A stretch of 64,000 nucleotides of DNA from Microbacterium arborescens (GTDB taxonomy: Bacteria > Actinomycetota > Actinomycetes > Actinomycetales > Microbacteriaceae), in the NCBI GenBank assembly GCA_003339645.1, contig QNUV01000021.1:744001-808000 (forward strand), written 5' to 3'. A program made the position numbers and the translations under genes. How positions within the stretch are numbered: position 1 is the stretch's first letter; every line of letters begins with the position of its first letter. The notes under the pieces were generated by a model. It saw nothing but the letters and a program-made list of their open reading frames with translations, did not search any database and was not told where the DNA came from. This document shows positions 1 to 8,323 of this stretch, piece by piece.

Positions 1-102
1 CGCAACACCTTCTACCAGGACGGGCAGCGCCGCTTCGGGGCAGCCGTCACGGTCGAGGGCAGCAAGGTCACCGTCACCTACACCTTCCGCGCCGGCCGCT
101 GA
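1..102 (+). CDS. 3' end of an unidentified protein (partial)
   Basis: An open frame enters from the left edge and ends with TGA at 100-102, giving 33 visible residues with the C-terminus VTYTFRAGR. The tail is basic and beta-strand-like, with alternating Val/Thr, as at the end of a small beta-rich or secreted domain. Too little is present to name a family. The 165 bases up to the next gene hold no other feature I can support. Confidence 0.55.
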   Translation, partial: RNTFYQDGQRRFGAAVTVEGSKVTVTYTFRAGR

Positions 103-267
103 GTCTGCCGCGGGTCGGCCGCGGGGCGGGCCCGTGCCGCGATCCAACGGATCGTCACCGACGCGCCGCGGCGCGGCATCCGTTCCCGGCGCGCCGTGAC
201 CGATTCGTTGCATCCGCGCACCGCTTCGCGATGCCGCCGGCGGTGACTCCCCTGCCAGGATGGCGGA

Positions 268-1023
268 ATGACCACAGCGACACCGCGGCGGCCCCTCATC
301 GTGCTCTCGATCGTGGCGGGGGTGCTGCTGGTCCTGGCGGCGGTCGCGGTTTTCCTGCTCACGCAGCGTGACGACGAGCCCGCGGCGGCACCGTCCTCTC
401 CGGCCCCGACCAGCGCCGCACCGGCGCCGACCCCGACGCCCACGCCCACGCCCACGCCCACGGATGCGGCTCCCGTCGCGGCCGAGATCGTCATGGCGGC
501 GACCGGCTTCACGATCCTCGCCGACGACGGATCGACTCTCCTCGAGTTCCGCTGGCGCGATGAGGTCGGGCCCGCCGTCGCCGCACTGACCGAGGCGTTC
601 GGTGCCGAGCCCGAGCTCGGCGTCCAGACCGGAGACGGCACCCACTTCCCCGACTACACGATCTACGACTGGGCCGGCTTCACCCTGTACGACATGATCT
701 TCGTCGACGGCAACAAGCCGCGAGATGAGTACGGCATCCCGACGTGGGTCAGCATCCGCGCGAACGAGGTTCAGGCAGTGCCCATAACGCCTGAGTTCGG
801 GCTCAGCATCGGCTCGGCCGCGGATGCCGTGCGCTCGAACGGTCCCGACGACGAATGGTCGATGCCTGGCGATGGCGAGCTGCGCTTCGTCTTCGACATC
901 GACCGAACTGATTTCCTCTCACCCGACGGTGCGGTGCGAGATCTTTCGTACAGCGTGTTCGCGGACACGACCGAAGGCGTCGGCGTCACCGACATCCTGT
1001 ACCGCCCCTACAGCGGGCTCTGA
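268..1023 (+). CDS. Membrane-anchored protein with Pro/Thr linker, unknown function
   Basis: 251 residues. The start is ATG, preceded by CAGGAT and exactly six bases, which resembles the leaderless arrangement seen elsewhere in this window. Residues about 9-30 form one hydrophobic helix after a short Arg-rich N-terminus, so the protein is probably anchored with its C-terminus outside. Residues about 36-70 are a Pro/Ala/Thr linker, partly made of a hexanucleotide repeat that encodes Thr-Pro pairs. The remaining 180 residues look like a soluble alpha/beta domain containing a GTHFPDY-TIYDWAGF stretch. This plan (anchor, flexible linker, sensor-like domain) is common in actinobacterial surface proteins. 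I do not recognise the domain. It stands alone, 81 bases before the permease gene. Confidence 0.75.
   Translation: MTTATPRRPLIVLSIVAGVLLVLAAVAVFLLTQRDDEPAAAPSSPAPTSAAPAPTPTPTPTPTPTDAAPVAAEIVMAATGFTILADDGSTLLEFRWRDEVGPAVAALTEAFGAEPELGVQTGDGTHFPDYTIYDWAGFTLYDMIFVDGNKPRDEYGIPTWVSIRANEVQAVPITPEFGLSIGSAADAVRSNGPDDEWSMPGDGELRFVFDIDRTDFLSPDGAVRDLSYSVFADTTEGVGVTDILYRPYSGL
436..462 (+). repeat. Hexanucleotide tandem repeat (ACGCCC) of about 4.5 units, in frame
   Basis: ACGCCC is repeated at 436, 442, 448 and 454, then ACG. The unit is two codons, so it reads as Thr-Pro repeats in the linker of the anchored protein. Gain or loss of units by slippage would change linker length without breaking the frame. 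Confidence 0.85.
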
Positions 1024-1104
1024 ACCGAACGCGGAAACACGGATCGACAACGCTCTGGTGACGCTCGGCGCGGCGAGATTGCGCAGGATGCCGCGCCAGG
1101 CGTA

Positions 1105-3168
1105 ATGTCGCCCGCCGTGACCACTGACAGTCGCGAACCGGGCGAGGAAACCACGCCTATCGCGAAGCGCATCCTCATCGGCGACCCGCTCGATTCCGAG
1201 AAGCTCGACGACCAGCTCCTGCCCAAGCGCCGGGCGCTTCCGATCTTCGCCTCCGACGCCCTGTCGTCGGTCGCCTACGCGCCCCAGGAACTGCTGATGA
1301 TCCTGGCGATCGGCGGCACGGCGATGCTCGCCTTCAGCCCGTGGGTCGCGCTCGCGGTCGTGGCCCTGCTCATCGTCGTCGTGCTGAGCTACCGTCAGCT
1401 CATCAAGGCATACCCGTCGGGCGGCGGCGACTACGAGGTCGCGCGCACGAACCTCGGCGAGAAGGCCGGAGTCGTCGTCGCGGCCGCGCTGCTGGTCGAC
1501 TACATCCTGACGGTCGCGGTGTCGGTGGCATCCGGTGTCGACAACATCATCTCGGCGTTGCCCGGTCTCGCCCCCTGGCGAGTCGAGCTGGCGGTCGGGT
1601 TCGTCGTCCTCATCATCATCGTCAACCTGCGCGGCGTGCGCGAGGCGTCGTCGGCGTTCGCCGTGCCGACGTACATCTTCATCGGCTCGGTCGGCGTCAT
1701 GGTGGCGACGGGGCTCATCCGCACTCTGCTCGGCGACGCCCCCGTCGCCTCGAGCGCACAGTTCGCGATGGAGGCCGAGAGCCTCAGCCAGGTCGCGCTC
1801 ATCCTCCTGATCCTGCGGGCGTTCTCGAGCGGCTGCTCGGCCCTGACCGGTGTCGAGGCGGTCTCGAACGGAGTGCCGGCCTTCCGCGCGCCGAAGATCG
1901 CGAACGCGCAGAAGACCCTCGTCATGATGGGCACGATCGCCATCCTGCTGTTCTCGGGCCTGACGGCGCTCGGCCTCATCGCCGGCGTCCACTACGCGGA
2001 GGACCCCTGCGCCCTCGTCGGCTTCGACTGCGTCAACCAGCCGCAGCCGAGCCTCATGGCCCAGATCGCGGCTGCCACCTTCGGCATGGGGTCGATCCCG
2101 TTCTTCATCATCCAGGCGGCGACGGCGTGCGTGCTGCTGCTCGCCGCGAACACGGCGTTCAACGGATTCCCGCTGCTGGGCGCCGTGCTCGCCCGCGACG
2201 GCTACGCGCCGAAGTCGCTGAACACCCGCGGCGACCGGCTCGTGTTCTCCAACGGCATGATCATCCTGGGGCTCGCCGCGATCCTCGTGCTCGTGGTGTT
2301 CCAGGCCGACCTCACGACGCTCATCCAGCTGTACATCATCGGCGTGTTCGTGTCGTTCTCGCTGGGCCAGGTCGGCATGGTCAAGCACTGGCGGCGCGAG
2401 CTGCGGCTGCTGCATCCGTCGGCGTCGGCCGACCGCGCGGAGGCCCGCCGGGGACTGGTCATCAACGGCATCGGCGCGACCTTCACCGTCGCGGTGCTTG
2501 TCATCGTCACCGTGACGAAGTTCACCCACGGCGCCTGGCTGGTGTTCATCGCGATCCCGATCCTGGCGTTCCTCATGGTCGGCGTCAGCCGCTACTACCG
2601 CGACGTCGAGCACGAGATCGCGATGGACGACGACGTGCATTACGGCTCGACCGGCGACGTCGCCCTCGTCCTGGTGAACCGCCTGCAGAAGCCGGTCGCG
2701 AAGGCCGTCGACTACGCCCTCTCGGCCAAGCACGACAAGACGATCGCCGTGCACGTGGCGGTGTCGAAGGAATCGGCGCAAGAGATCCAGACCGACTGGG
2801 AAGTGCACGGGATGCCGGTGCCGCTGGTGATCATCGAGTCGCCCTACCGTCAGTACGCGGCCCCGCTCGCCGCCTTCATCCGCAAGTACCGCGAGAAGCA
2901 CGGCTCATCCGTCGTCACGGTCTACCTGCCGCAGTACATCGTCGGGCACTGGTGGGAGACCTTCCTGCACAACCGACGCGCCCGGCGCATCGCCCAGCAG
3001 CTCATGATGGTGCACGGCGTGCAGATCACCCTCGTTCCCTGGCTGCTCGACTCGTCGGAGATCGTCTACGGCCGCCGCTCGCGCCCGATGCCCGGCGACG
3101 ACCGCGCCGGCCGCGCCTCCGCGACCTACGGCCTGGTGGCCCACACCGAGTCCCCCGACGAGCGCTGA
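1105..3168 (+). CDS. APC-superfamily permease, KimA/YdaO-like (probable K+ uptake)
   Basis: 687 residues. About 500 N-terminal residues contain roughly 12 hydrophobic helices, followed by a soluble C-terminal domain of about 170 residues (from DVALVLVNRL onward) that resembles a nucleotide- or USP-like regulatory domain. The N-terminal motif IGDPLDSEKL followed by FASDALSSVAYAP is what I recall from the KimA/YdaO group, K+/H+ symporters of the APC/KUP superfamily that c-di-AMP regulates in Bacillus. Amino-acid transport is the alternative. The kdp operon 7 kb away supports a potassium theme but does not prove it. The first ATG (1105) is used here. A GTG at 1117, preceded by TAATGT and eight bases, is an equally plausible leaderless start. 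Confidence 0.8.
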   Translation: MSPAVTTDSREPGEETTPIAKRILIGDPLDSEKLDDQLLPKRRALPIFASDALSSVAYAPQELLMILAIGGTAMLAFSPWVALAVVALLIVVVLSYRQLIKAYPSGGGDYEVARTNLGEKAGVVVAAALLVDYILTVAVSVASGVDNIISALPGLAPWRVELAVGFVVLIIIVNLRGVREASSAFAVPTYIFIGSVGVMVATGLIRTLLGDAPVASSAQFAMEAESLSQVALILLILRAFSSGCSALTGVEAVSNGVPAFRAPKIANAQKTLVMMGTIAILLFSGLTALGLIAGVHYAEDPCALVGFDCVNQPQPSLMAQIAAATFGMGSIPFFIIQAATACVLLLAANTAFNGFPLLGAVLARDGYAPKSLNTRGDRLVFSNGMIILGLAAILVLVVFQADLTTLIQLYIIGVFVSFSLGQVGMVKHWRRELRLLHPSASADRAEARRGLVINGIGATFTVAVLVIVTVTKFTHGAWLVFIAIPILAFLMVGVSRYYRDVEHEIAMDDDVHYGSTGDVALVLVNRLQKPVAKAVDYALSAKHDKTIAVHVAVSKESAQEIQTDWEVHGMPVPLVIIESPYRQYAAPLAAFIRKYREKHGSSVVTVYLPQYIVGHWWETFLHNRRARRIAQQLMMVHGVQITLVPWLLDSSEIVYGRRSRPMPGDDRAGRASATYGLVAHTESPDER

Positions 3169-3194
3169 GCCCGCGCCCGGCGCCCGGCGCGCGC

Positions 3195-3262
3195 GAGAAC
3201 GCGCCCTCTCGGCGAGGGCGCACCTTTCACGGTGCCTTCTCGCGGCAGCGGTACGCGCTCGC
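3195..3262. repeat. 68-bp palindromic repeat, copy 1 (family P68)
   Basis: About 76% identical over exactly 68 bases to 4285-4352 in the same orientation (52 of 68 by eye). Both contain CACGGTG centrally and GCGGTAC near the right end. The ends are imperfect inverted repeats (GAGAACG at the left against CG-CTCGC at the right), and the centre has GCACC...GGTGC. It lies 26 bases after the permease stop codon and just beyond the 3' end of the coiled-coil gene, so it may also act as a terminator hairpin. Confidence 0.7.
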
Positions 3263-3278
3263 GCGGCGGATCAGGGGG

Positions 3279-4226
3279 TCAGGGGGCGAGGAGGAGGCGC
3301 TCGCGGCGGGAGAGGAGATCGGCGGTGCGCGCGGATACGGCATCCGCTCGCTGGGCGAGATAGTCCTTCAGCCCGCGCAGGCGCAGATCGAGGTCGGATG
3401 CCGCGGCCTGCGCGTCGGCGATGCGCTGACGCACCATGAAGTCGGAGATCACGTTGTCGAACAGCACGTCGAAGACGGCGAGCGACTCCGAGATCTGCAC
3501 ACCCGCGACCGGCGGCGCGTCGATGTCGGCGAGCTCGGTGGCGAGCGTCTCGAGGGCGCGGTTGACGGCCGCGAAAGCACGCGCGGAGCGTCCGATCCGG
3601 TCGTGCTTCATCCAGTCGGCGATCATGCCGCCGCCGAAGAACGTGTCGTAGGTCGACCAGCCTCCCGCGGCATCGAGGTCGCGCTGGGCGACGGCGAGCG
3701 CCTCCCGCGCCTGGCCGAGAGCGACCTGCGCCTCGGTGATCTCATGCGACTCGGCGCTGAGCTCGCCGGCCTCGACGTCGAGTCGGGTGAGCTCGGCCGC
3801 GGCCTCCCGGCCGGCCACGCGCAGCTCTTCCTCACGCCGTCCGAGAGCAGCGGAGTAGGCGGCGTCCACGTCTCCCAGCGCGGCGATCTCGCCCTCGATG
3901 CGGGCGAGGTCGGCCCGGGCGTGCGCGAGTCGCTCGGTCGCGCCGTCGACGGCGTGCTCGGCCGCCTGCTGCTCCGCGCGTTCGACGGCGAGCTTGTCGT
4001 CGATGTCACCGCGGAGGAGGCCCCACACCTGCGCGGGCGAGAAGCGCTCGAGTCGACGGACGTCCGCTGTCTCGACCCGCAGCTTCTGCTGCAGATCGGC
4101 GAGCTCGCTCTCGCGTTGCTCGACGAGGCGGCGCGCGGCGTCGGCGTGCACGGCCAGCTGGTCTCGCCGGGTGCGGTCGCGCGCCGCATCGTGCAGTCCG
4201 CTCGGGTCGGGAGTCGTGTCGCTCAT
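3279..4226 (-). CDS. Coiled-coil protein of unknown function
   Basis: 315 residues, no signal peptide and no membrane helix. Most of the chain (about residues 30-180 and 230-310) is Ala/Glu/Arg/Leu-rich with heptad character, so a long coiled coil is predicted. The middle has a conserved-looking non-helical patch (GGWSTYDTFFGGGMIADWMKHD). The frame stays open far upstream through the sufS antisense strand. The ATG at 4226 is chosen because it begins a plausible N-terminus (MSDTTPDPSG) and is preceded by CACGAT and six bases. A structural or scaffolding role is possible, but I do not recognise the family. The gene is bracketed by two direct copies of the P68 palindromic repeat. Confidence 0.75.
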   Translation of the reverse strand: MSDTTPDPSGLHDAARDRTRRDQLAVHADAARRLVEQRESELADLQQKLRVETADVRRLERFSPAQVWGLLRGDIDDKLAVERAEQQAAEHAVDGATERLAHARADLARIEGEIAALGDVDAAYSAALGRREEELRVAGREAAAELTRLDVEAGELSAESHEITEAQVALGQAREALAVAQRDLDAAGGWSTYDTFFGGGMIADWMKHDRIGRSARAFAAVNRALETLATELADIDAPPVAGVQISESLAVFDVLFDNVISDFMVRQRIADAQAAASDLDLRLRGLKDYLAQRADAVSARTADLLSRRERLLLAP

Positions 4227-4284
4227 GCCCCCATCGTGCCAGCGCTCCCCGTCCGGCGCCCCGGCCCTGCCGGTGCCCCGGCTC

Positions 4285-4352
4285 GAGTGCGCACCGTCGC
4301 GGCGAGCGCGTACCCCGCACGGTGCGTTCTGGTGGCGGCGGTACGTTCTCGC
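4285..4352. repeat. 68-bp palindromic repeat, copy 2 (family P68)
   Basis: The partner of 3195-3262, same length and orientation. It contains GCACGGTGCG at the centre and GGTACGTTCTCGC at the right end, and the reverse complement of that right end resembles the left end of copy 1. It sits between the coiled-coil gene and the sufS promoter. Confidence 0.7.
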
Positions 4353-4397
4353 CGCCAGCCGGCCACCCGCGCCCGAGCTCGGGTCGGTGGGCGGGCG

Positions 4398-4403
4398 TAG
4401 CCT
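4398..4403 (+). promoter_or_regulatory. -10 box TAGCCT of sufS (leaderless start)
   Basis: TAGCCT ends exactly six bases before the GTG at 4410, so transcription should begin at or next to the start codon. No convincing -35 box is seen. Confidence 0.55.
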
Positions 4404-4409
4404 AGAGGG

Positions 4410-5738
4410 GTGAGTTCTTCCGCCGTTCCCGCCGCGTCGCCGCGCGTCAGCCCGCTCGACGCGGTGTCGTTGCGCGCCGACTTCCCGATCCTCTCGGAGC
4501 AGGTCAACGGGCACCGGCTCGTGTACCTCGACTCCGCCGCGACGAGCCAGAAGCCCACCGCGGTCCTCGACGCCGAACGCGACTTCCTCACGCACGCCAA
4601 CTCCGCCGTTCACCGCGGCGCGCACACGCTCGCCGCAGAGGCGACCGATCTCTTCGAGGACGCCCGTGCCGCCGTGGCCCGGTTCGTCGGCGCCCAGCCC
4701 GAGCAGCTCGTCTGGACCAGCGGCGCGACGGCCGGCCTCAACCTCGTCGCCTACGCGATCGGCAACGCCACGCTCGGCCGCGGCGCGCCCGCATCCGCAC
4801 CGTACGCGCTGGCACCCGGCGACGAGATCGTCACGACGGCGATCGAGCACCACGCCAACCTCATCCCCTGGCAGGAGCTCGCCGCCCGCACCGGCGCCGT
4901 GCTCCGCCACATCCCGGCGCGTGCGGACGGCACGCTCGACCTGGATGCCGCGGCGTCCATCATCGGCGAACGCACCCGGATCGTCGCCTTCACCCACGTC
5001 TCGAACGTGCTCGGCATCGTCAACCCGGTCGCCGAGATCGTGGCCCTCGCGCAGGCGGTCGGGGCGACGACCGTGCTCGACGCGTGCCAGTCGGCTCCGC
5101 ACCTGCCGCTCGACCTCCCCGCGCTGGACGTCGACCTCGCCGTCTTCAGCGGCCACAAGATGCTCGGCCCCTACGCGATCGGCGGACTCTACGGCCGCGC
5201 CGACGTGCTCGACGCGCTGCCGCCGTTCCTCACCGGCGGGTCGATGATCACGACCGTGACGCTCGACCACGCCGAGTACCTGCCGGCTCCCCAGAAGTTC
5301 GAGGCCGGAACGCAGGCCGTCGGACCGGCGATCGGTCTCGCCGCGGCTGTCCGCTACCTGCAGGATGTCGGGCCGGCGAACATCCACGCGCACGAGGTCG
5401 CCCTCGCCGAGCGCATGGGTGCGGGCCTCCGCGAGATCCCCGGCGTCCGCCTGCTCGGCGACGCACCGGGAGCCGATCGCGTCGGCCTGTGGTCGTTCGA
5501 CGTCGCCGGGGTGCACGCCCACGACGCGGGGCAGTTCCTCGACGCGCAGGGCATCGCGGTGCGCGTCGGACACCACTGCGCAGCTCCGCTGCACCGGCAG
5601 TTCGGGATGACGGCATCCGTCCGCGCCTCGACGGCGCTGTACAACACAGAGGACGACGTCGACCTGTTCCTCGACGCGGTGCGCGGCATCCGCGGCTTCT
5701 TCGGCGTCACCGACCAGGCCGAAGGGGCACACGCATGA
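4410..5738 (+). CDS. sufS: Cysteine desulfurase SufS
   Basis: 442 residues, a PLP-dependent aminotransferase-fold enzyme that takes sulfur from L-cysteine as an enzyme persulfide for Fe-S cluster assembly. The PLP lysine is in SGHKMLGP (K250) and the catalytic cysteine in VGHHCAAPLHRQFG (C390). RADFPIL near the N-terminus and the C-terminal RASTALYNTEDDVD are typical SufS segments. GTG at 4410 is the start, directly behind a TAGCCT box. The stop overlaps the ATG of sufU (ATGA), as expected for a SufS-SufU pair in which SufU accepts the sulfur. The sufBCD scaffold genes are not in this window. Confidence 0.95.
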   Translation: MSSSAVPAASPRVSPLDAVSLRADFPILSEQVNGHRLVYLDSAATSQKPTAVLDAERDFLTHANSAVHRGAHTLAAEATDLFEDARAAVARFVGAQPEQLVWTSGATAGLNLVAYAIGNATLGRGAPASAPYALAPGDEIVTTAIEHHANLIPWQELAARTGAVLRHIPARADGTLDLDAAASIIGERTRIVAFTHVSNVLGIVNPVAEIVALAQAVGATTVLDACQSAPHLPLDLPALDVDLAVFSGHKMLGPYAIGGLYGRADVLDALPPFLTGGSMITTVTLDHAEYLPAPQKFEAGTQAVGPAIGLAAAVRYLQDVGPANIHAHEVALAERMGAGLREIPGVRLLGDAPGADRVGLWSFDVAGVHAHDAGQFLDAQGIAVRVGHHCAAPLHRQFGMTASVRASTALYNTEDDVDLFLDAVRGIRGFFGVTDQAEGAHA

Positions 5739-6193
5739 CCGGGCTCGACTCGCTGTACCAGGAGCTCATCCTCGACCACTCCAAGCACCCGGTCGGCAAC
5801 CCGCTGCACGACGTCGGCGACGCCGCCCACGCCGACTCGCACCAGAAGAACCCCGTCTGCGGCGACGAGATCACGCTGCGCGTCGCCGTCGACGGCGACC
5901 GCATCACCGAGGTCTCGTGGGAGGGCACCGGATGCTCGATCTCGCAGGCCTCGGCGTCGATGCTCGCCTCGCTGGTCGAGGAAGAGGTCGAGGGTGACGG
6001 GATGACGCGCGCCGACGCGGCCGCCCTCATCGAACGCTTCCGCGAGGCGCTGCGCTCGCGCGGCAGCATCCCCCTCGACGAGGAGACCTTCGGCGACGCC
6101 GCGGCCCTGTCGGGCGTCTCGAAGTTCTCGGCGCGCGTCAAGTGCGCGATGCTCGCCTGGGTCGCCCTCGAAGACGGTCTCGGGCGGGCCTGA
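5735..6193 (+). CDS. sufU: Fe-S cluster assembly sulfur-transfer protein SufU
   Basis: 152 residues. The IscU-like fold has three conserved cysteines at NPVCGDEI (C42), GTGCSISQASASML (C67) and FSARVKCAMLAW (C137), the zinc-binding and sulfur-acceptor positions of SufU. Unlike IscU it carries the SufU-type insertion between the second and third cysteines (about residues 85-120). It acts in the cytoplasm as the zinc-dependent sulfurtransferase partner of SufS, and the four-base overlap with sufS implies translational coupling. Confidence 0.93.
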   Translation: MTGLDSLYQELILDHSKHPVGNPLHDVGDAAHADSHQKNPVCGDEITLRVAVDGDRITEVSWEGTGCSISQASASMLASLVEEEVEGDGMTRADAAALIERFREALRSRGSIPLDEETFGDAAALSGVSKFSARVKCAMLAWVALEDGLGRA

Positions 6194-6195
6194 AC

Positions 6196-6225
6196 CCCGG
6201 CCGTCCGGGCAGGCCGCGGGCCGGG
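6196..6225. terminator. Hairpin between convergent sufU and the DUF1266-like gene
   Basis: CCCGGCC at 6196-6202 pairs with GGCCGGG at 6219-6225, inside the 38-base convergent gap. No T-tract is present, which is usual for hairpins in such GC-rich DNA. Confidence 0.45.
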
Positions 6226-6231
6226 CGCCGG

Positions 6232-7266
6232 TCAGGCCGACGGCCAGGCGACGGATGCCGCGGGCCAGTCCGACCGCTGCAGCTCGGCGAGCGTCTCGCG
6301 CTGGCGCTGCACCGACTCGAGCGAGTCCGTGCGGAACGCCGTCGCGATGACGACCTCGCGCCAATAGTCGTCGCGACCCTGGTACGTGGTGAACGCGCGC
6401 GTCGCGAGGGGCTCGAGCAGCGTCCACGCCTCGTCGGCGGTCAGGTAGCCGGCGACGTAGGCGTATCGGACACCGCCGATCGCGCGCTCGATGTCGGCGG
6501 CCAGCAGCAGCCGCGGCGGACGTCCCTCGTCGCCACGCGCGAGGTCGTGGATGTCGAAGACCGGCAGATCCGTGAGGGCCGCGATGCGCGACATCATGTG
6601 CTCGGCTGCATCGCTCCGCGCGACCTCGGCGAACCGTGTCGAGAGCACGCCGCGGGCGAGCGTGTCGGCGACGAGAAGCTCGGCGTCCGAGCGCGACACG
6701 ATCTTGAACTGCTCGTCGAGAGCCGCGCGGAGCTGCTGCATGCCCGGCAGCGGCATCGCGAACCACGGCGATCCGTCGACCCCGTCACGGTGCTTGGCGC
6801 GCAGCTCCTGCGGCAGCTCCGCGAAGGTCGGCGTGAAGGCGAGCGACGAGTTCCAGCCGCGCATCGCGAAGTCGCTCGCGGCGTCGAGCGCCAGGATCTG
6901 CTGCTGCCGCGGCGTCAGCGGGCTGCGCGCCGCAAGGGCGAGGTACTGCCGCTGCGCGTCGCGCGGTGAGCGGGCATCGCGCACCGCGAGGACGATCGAG
7001 GCGACGAGCAGGCCCGCGCACATCCCGAGGAAGAGACCGAACAGGTTGTTGCCGAAATCCTCGCTGCCCACCCACACGTACGACAGCACGAAGCCCAGGA
7101 TGCCGATCGGCACCGCGATCGCCGTCACGGGGAGGGCCCGCTTGCGCATGGCCGTGGGGTCGGCCTTGCGCCGCGCGTCCAGCATCCGCGTGTACCGCCG
7201 CCGCGGGCGGACGGGGAACTCCACGTCGCCGGGATGATTCTGCAGGGCGATCACGGGTTCGGTCAC
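6232..7266 (-). CDS. Two-helix membrane protein with DUF1266-like C-terminal domain
   Basis: 344 residues. Two hydrophobic helices lie at about residues 47-67 and 74-94, after a basic N-terminus. The rest (about 110-340) is soluble and helical. The part containing DIERAIGGVRYAYVAGYLT, EAWTLLEPLA and later YWREVVIATA resembles DUF1266, a domain of unknown function whose members carry a tryptophan-rich C-terminal motif. The GTG start lies four bases after the stop of the SRPBCC gene, so it is probably the last gene of the ArsR-SRPBCC operon. CAAAAT plus six bases in front could alternatively give its own leaderless start. Function unknown. Confidence 0.75.
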   Translation of the reverse strand: MTEPVIALQNHPGDVEFPVRPRRRYTRMLDARRKADPTAMRKRALPVTAIAVPIGILGFVLSYVWVGSEDFGNNLFGLFLGMCAGLLVASIVLAVRDARSPRDAQRQYLALAARSPLTPRQQQILALDAASDFAMRGWNSSLAFTPTFAELPQELRAKHRDGVDGSPWFAMPLPGMQQLRAALDEQFKIVSRSDAELLVADTLARGVLSTRFAEVARSDAAEHMMSRIAALTDLPVFDIHDLARGDEGRPPRLLLAADIERAIGGVRYAYVAGYLTADEAWTLLEPLATRAFTTYQGRDDYWREVVIATAFRTDSLESVQRQRETLAELQRSDWPAASVAWPSA

Positions 7267-7270
7267 CTCA

Positions 7271-8248
7271 TCATTTTGACAGCACCTCCGCCTCGAGGCG
7301 GGCGTAGGAGTCCTCCATGCCGTCGGCCATGCCGGTGGCGAGCACCGTGTCGCGCGTCTCCTTGTCGGGATACTCGATGAGGAGCGTGAGCAGGGTCGCG
7401 CCGTCCTCCTCGTACAGCTGCAGGTCGTTGACGGTACCGGGCCCCTCGACTCCCGACATCCGCTCGGTCGTGACCTCGCGGCGCGGCGCGTCGAGCTGCA
7501 GCAGCTCGCCCTCGAAACCGAACGCCGTCTCGGGCGCGCCCTGCTGCTCCCACGCGTAGCGGAACGTCCCGCCCACGTCGGCGGCGGGCTCGGCGACCGT
7601 CATGGTCCAGCCGTCGGGACCCAGCATCCACTTCTTCAGTAGCTCGGTCTCGTGGTGCGCGCGCCAGACGAGCTCGCGCGGGCCGTCGATGAACCGCGTG
7701 ATGCGCACGTGCGTGTCGTCGAGCAGTTCGACGCGCGTGCCCTGCCCCTGCGCGTACGCGCGGAGGTCTTGGACGACCGCGTCGAGCTGGCCCATGGCGA
7801 GGCGCGAGCCCTCGATGGCGCCCATCGCGATGACCTGCTCGAGGCCCTCGGCCGAGGTGAAGTAGGTGATGTTCGTCAGGCGCGAGCCGTTCTCGGTCGT
7901 CTCGAAGGAGAACAGCATGCGCATCGCGGGGAACTGCTCCATCGGCTCGCCGTTCTCGTCGGCGAACGCGTCGAGCACCTCGAAGCTGCGGCCCTCGTCG
8001 ATCGCGATGAACTCCCAGGTTCCGCGCGACTTCTCGCCCTGCGGGCTCGACATGGCGTACTGCGCGCGTCCGCCCGGCGTGAAGTCGAACCGCGTGAAGG
8101 TCGCGGGCCAGCCGGGAGGACCCCAGAAGCGCTCGAGCTGCGCGGGCTGCGTGAACGCGCGCCAGAGGCGGTCGACGGGCGCGGCGACATCCGCCACGAG
8201 CGTCATCGTGAGGTTCTCGGCATCGGTGGTGATGTCGGTGACGGGCAT
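7271..8248 (-). CDS. Tandem SRPBCC (AHSA1/START-like) domain protein
   Basis: 325 residues containing two SRPBCC/AHSA1 domains in one chain. Domain 1 covers about residues 10-165 (VDRLWRAFTQPAQLERFWGPPGW). Domain 2 covers about 172-325 (RELVWRAHHETELLKKWMLGPDGW). Both show the family pattern 'W-A-x(2)-T...W-GP...W' that starts the ligand-binding helix-grip fold. Most family members have one domain (about 150 aa), so this is a fused duplicate. AAGGAG lies eight bases before ATG 8248. The ArsR-family regulator just upstream is the usual partner of such proteins. The ligand is unknown. Confidence 0.85.
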   Translation of the reverse strand: MPVTDITTDAENLTMTLVADVAAPVDRLWRAFTQPAQLERFWGPPGWPATFTRFDFTPGGRAQYAMSSPQGEKSRGTWEFIAIDEGRSFEVLDAFADENGEPMEQFPAMRMLFSFETTENGSRLTNITYFTSAEGLEQVIAMGAIEGSRLAMGQLDAVVQDLRAYAQGQGTRVELLDDTHVRITRFIDGPRELVWRAHHETELLKKWMLGPDGWTMTVAEPAADVGGTFRYAWEQQGAPETAFGFEGELLQLDAPRREVTTERMSGVEGPGTVNDLQLYEEDGATLLTLLIEYPDKETRDTVLATGMADGMEDSYARLEAEVLSK

Positions 8249-8323
8249 CGGATTCTCCTTCGAACGGATGGTGCGCGTGGGGTGGGTGCGGTCTGCGGGT
8301 GTGCGGGCTTGCGGTCTGCGGGG

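Noticed and set aside
919-2901. A 660-residue minus-strand frame opposite the APC permease
   Set aside because: Arg/Asp/His-rich composition typical of an antisense shadow. The plus-strand permease has clear membrane helices.
3279-5732. An 817-residue open frame on the minus strand covering the coiled-coil gene and all of sufS antisense
   Set aside because: Only the part from 4226 down has a natural start and protein-like composition. The rest is the reverse strand of sufS, kept open by high G+C.
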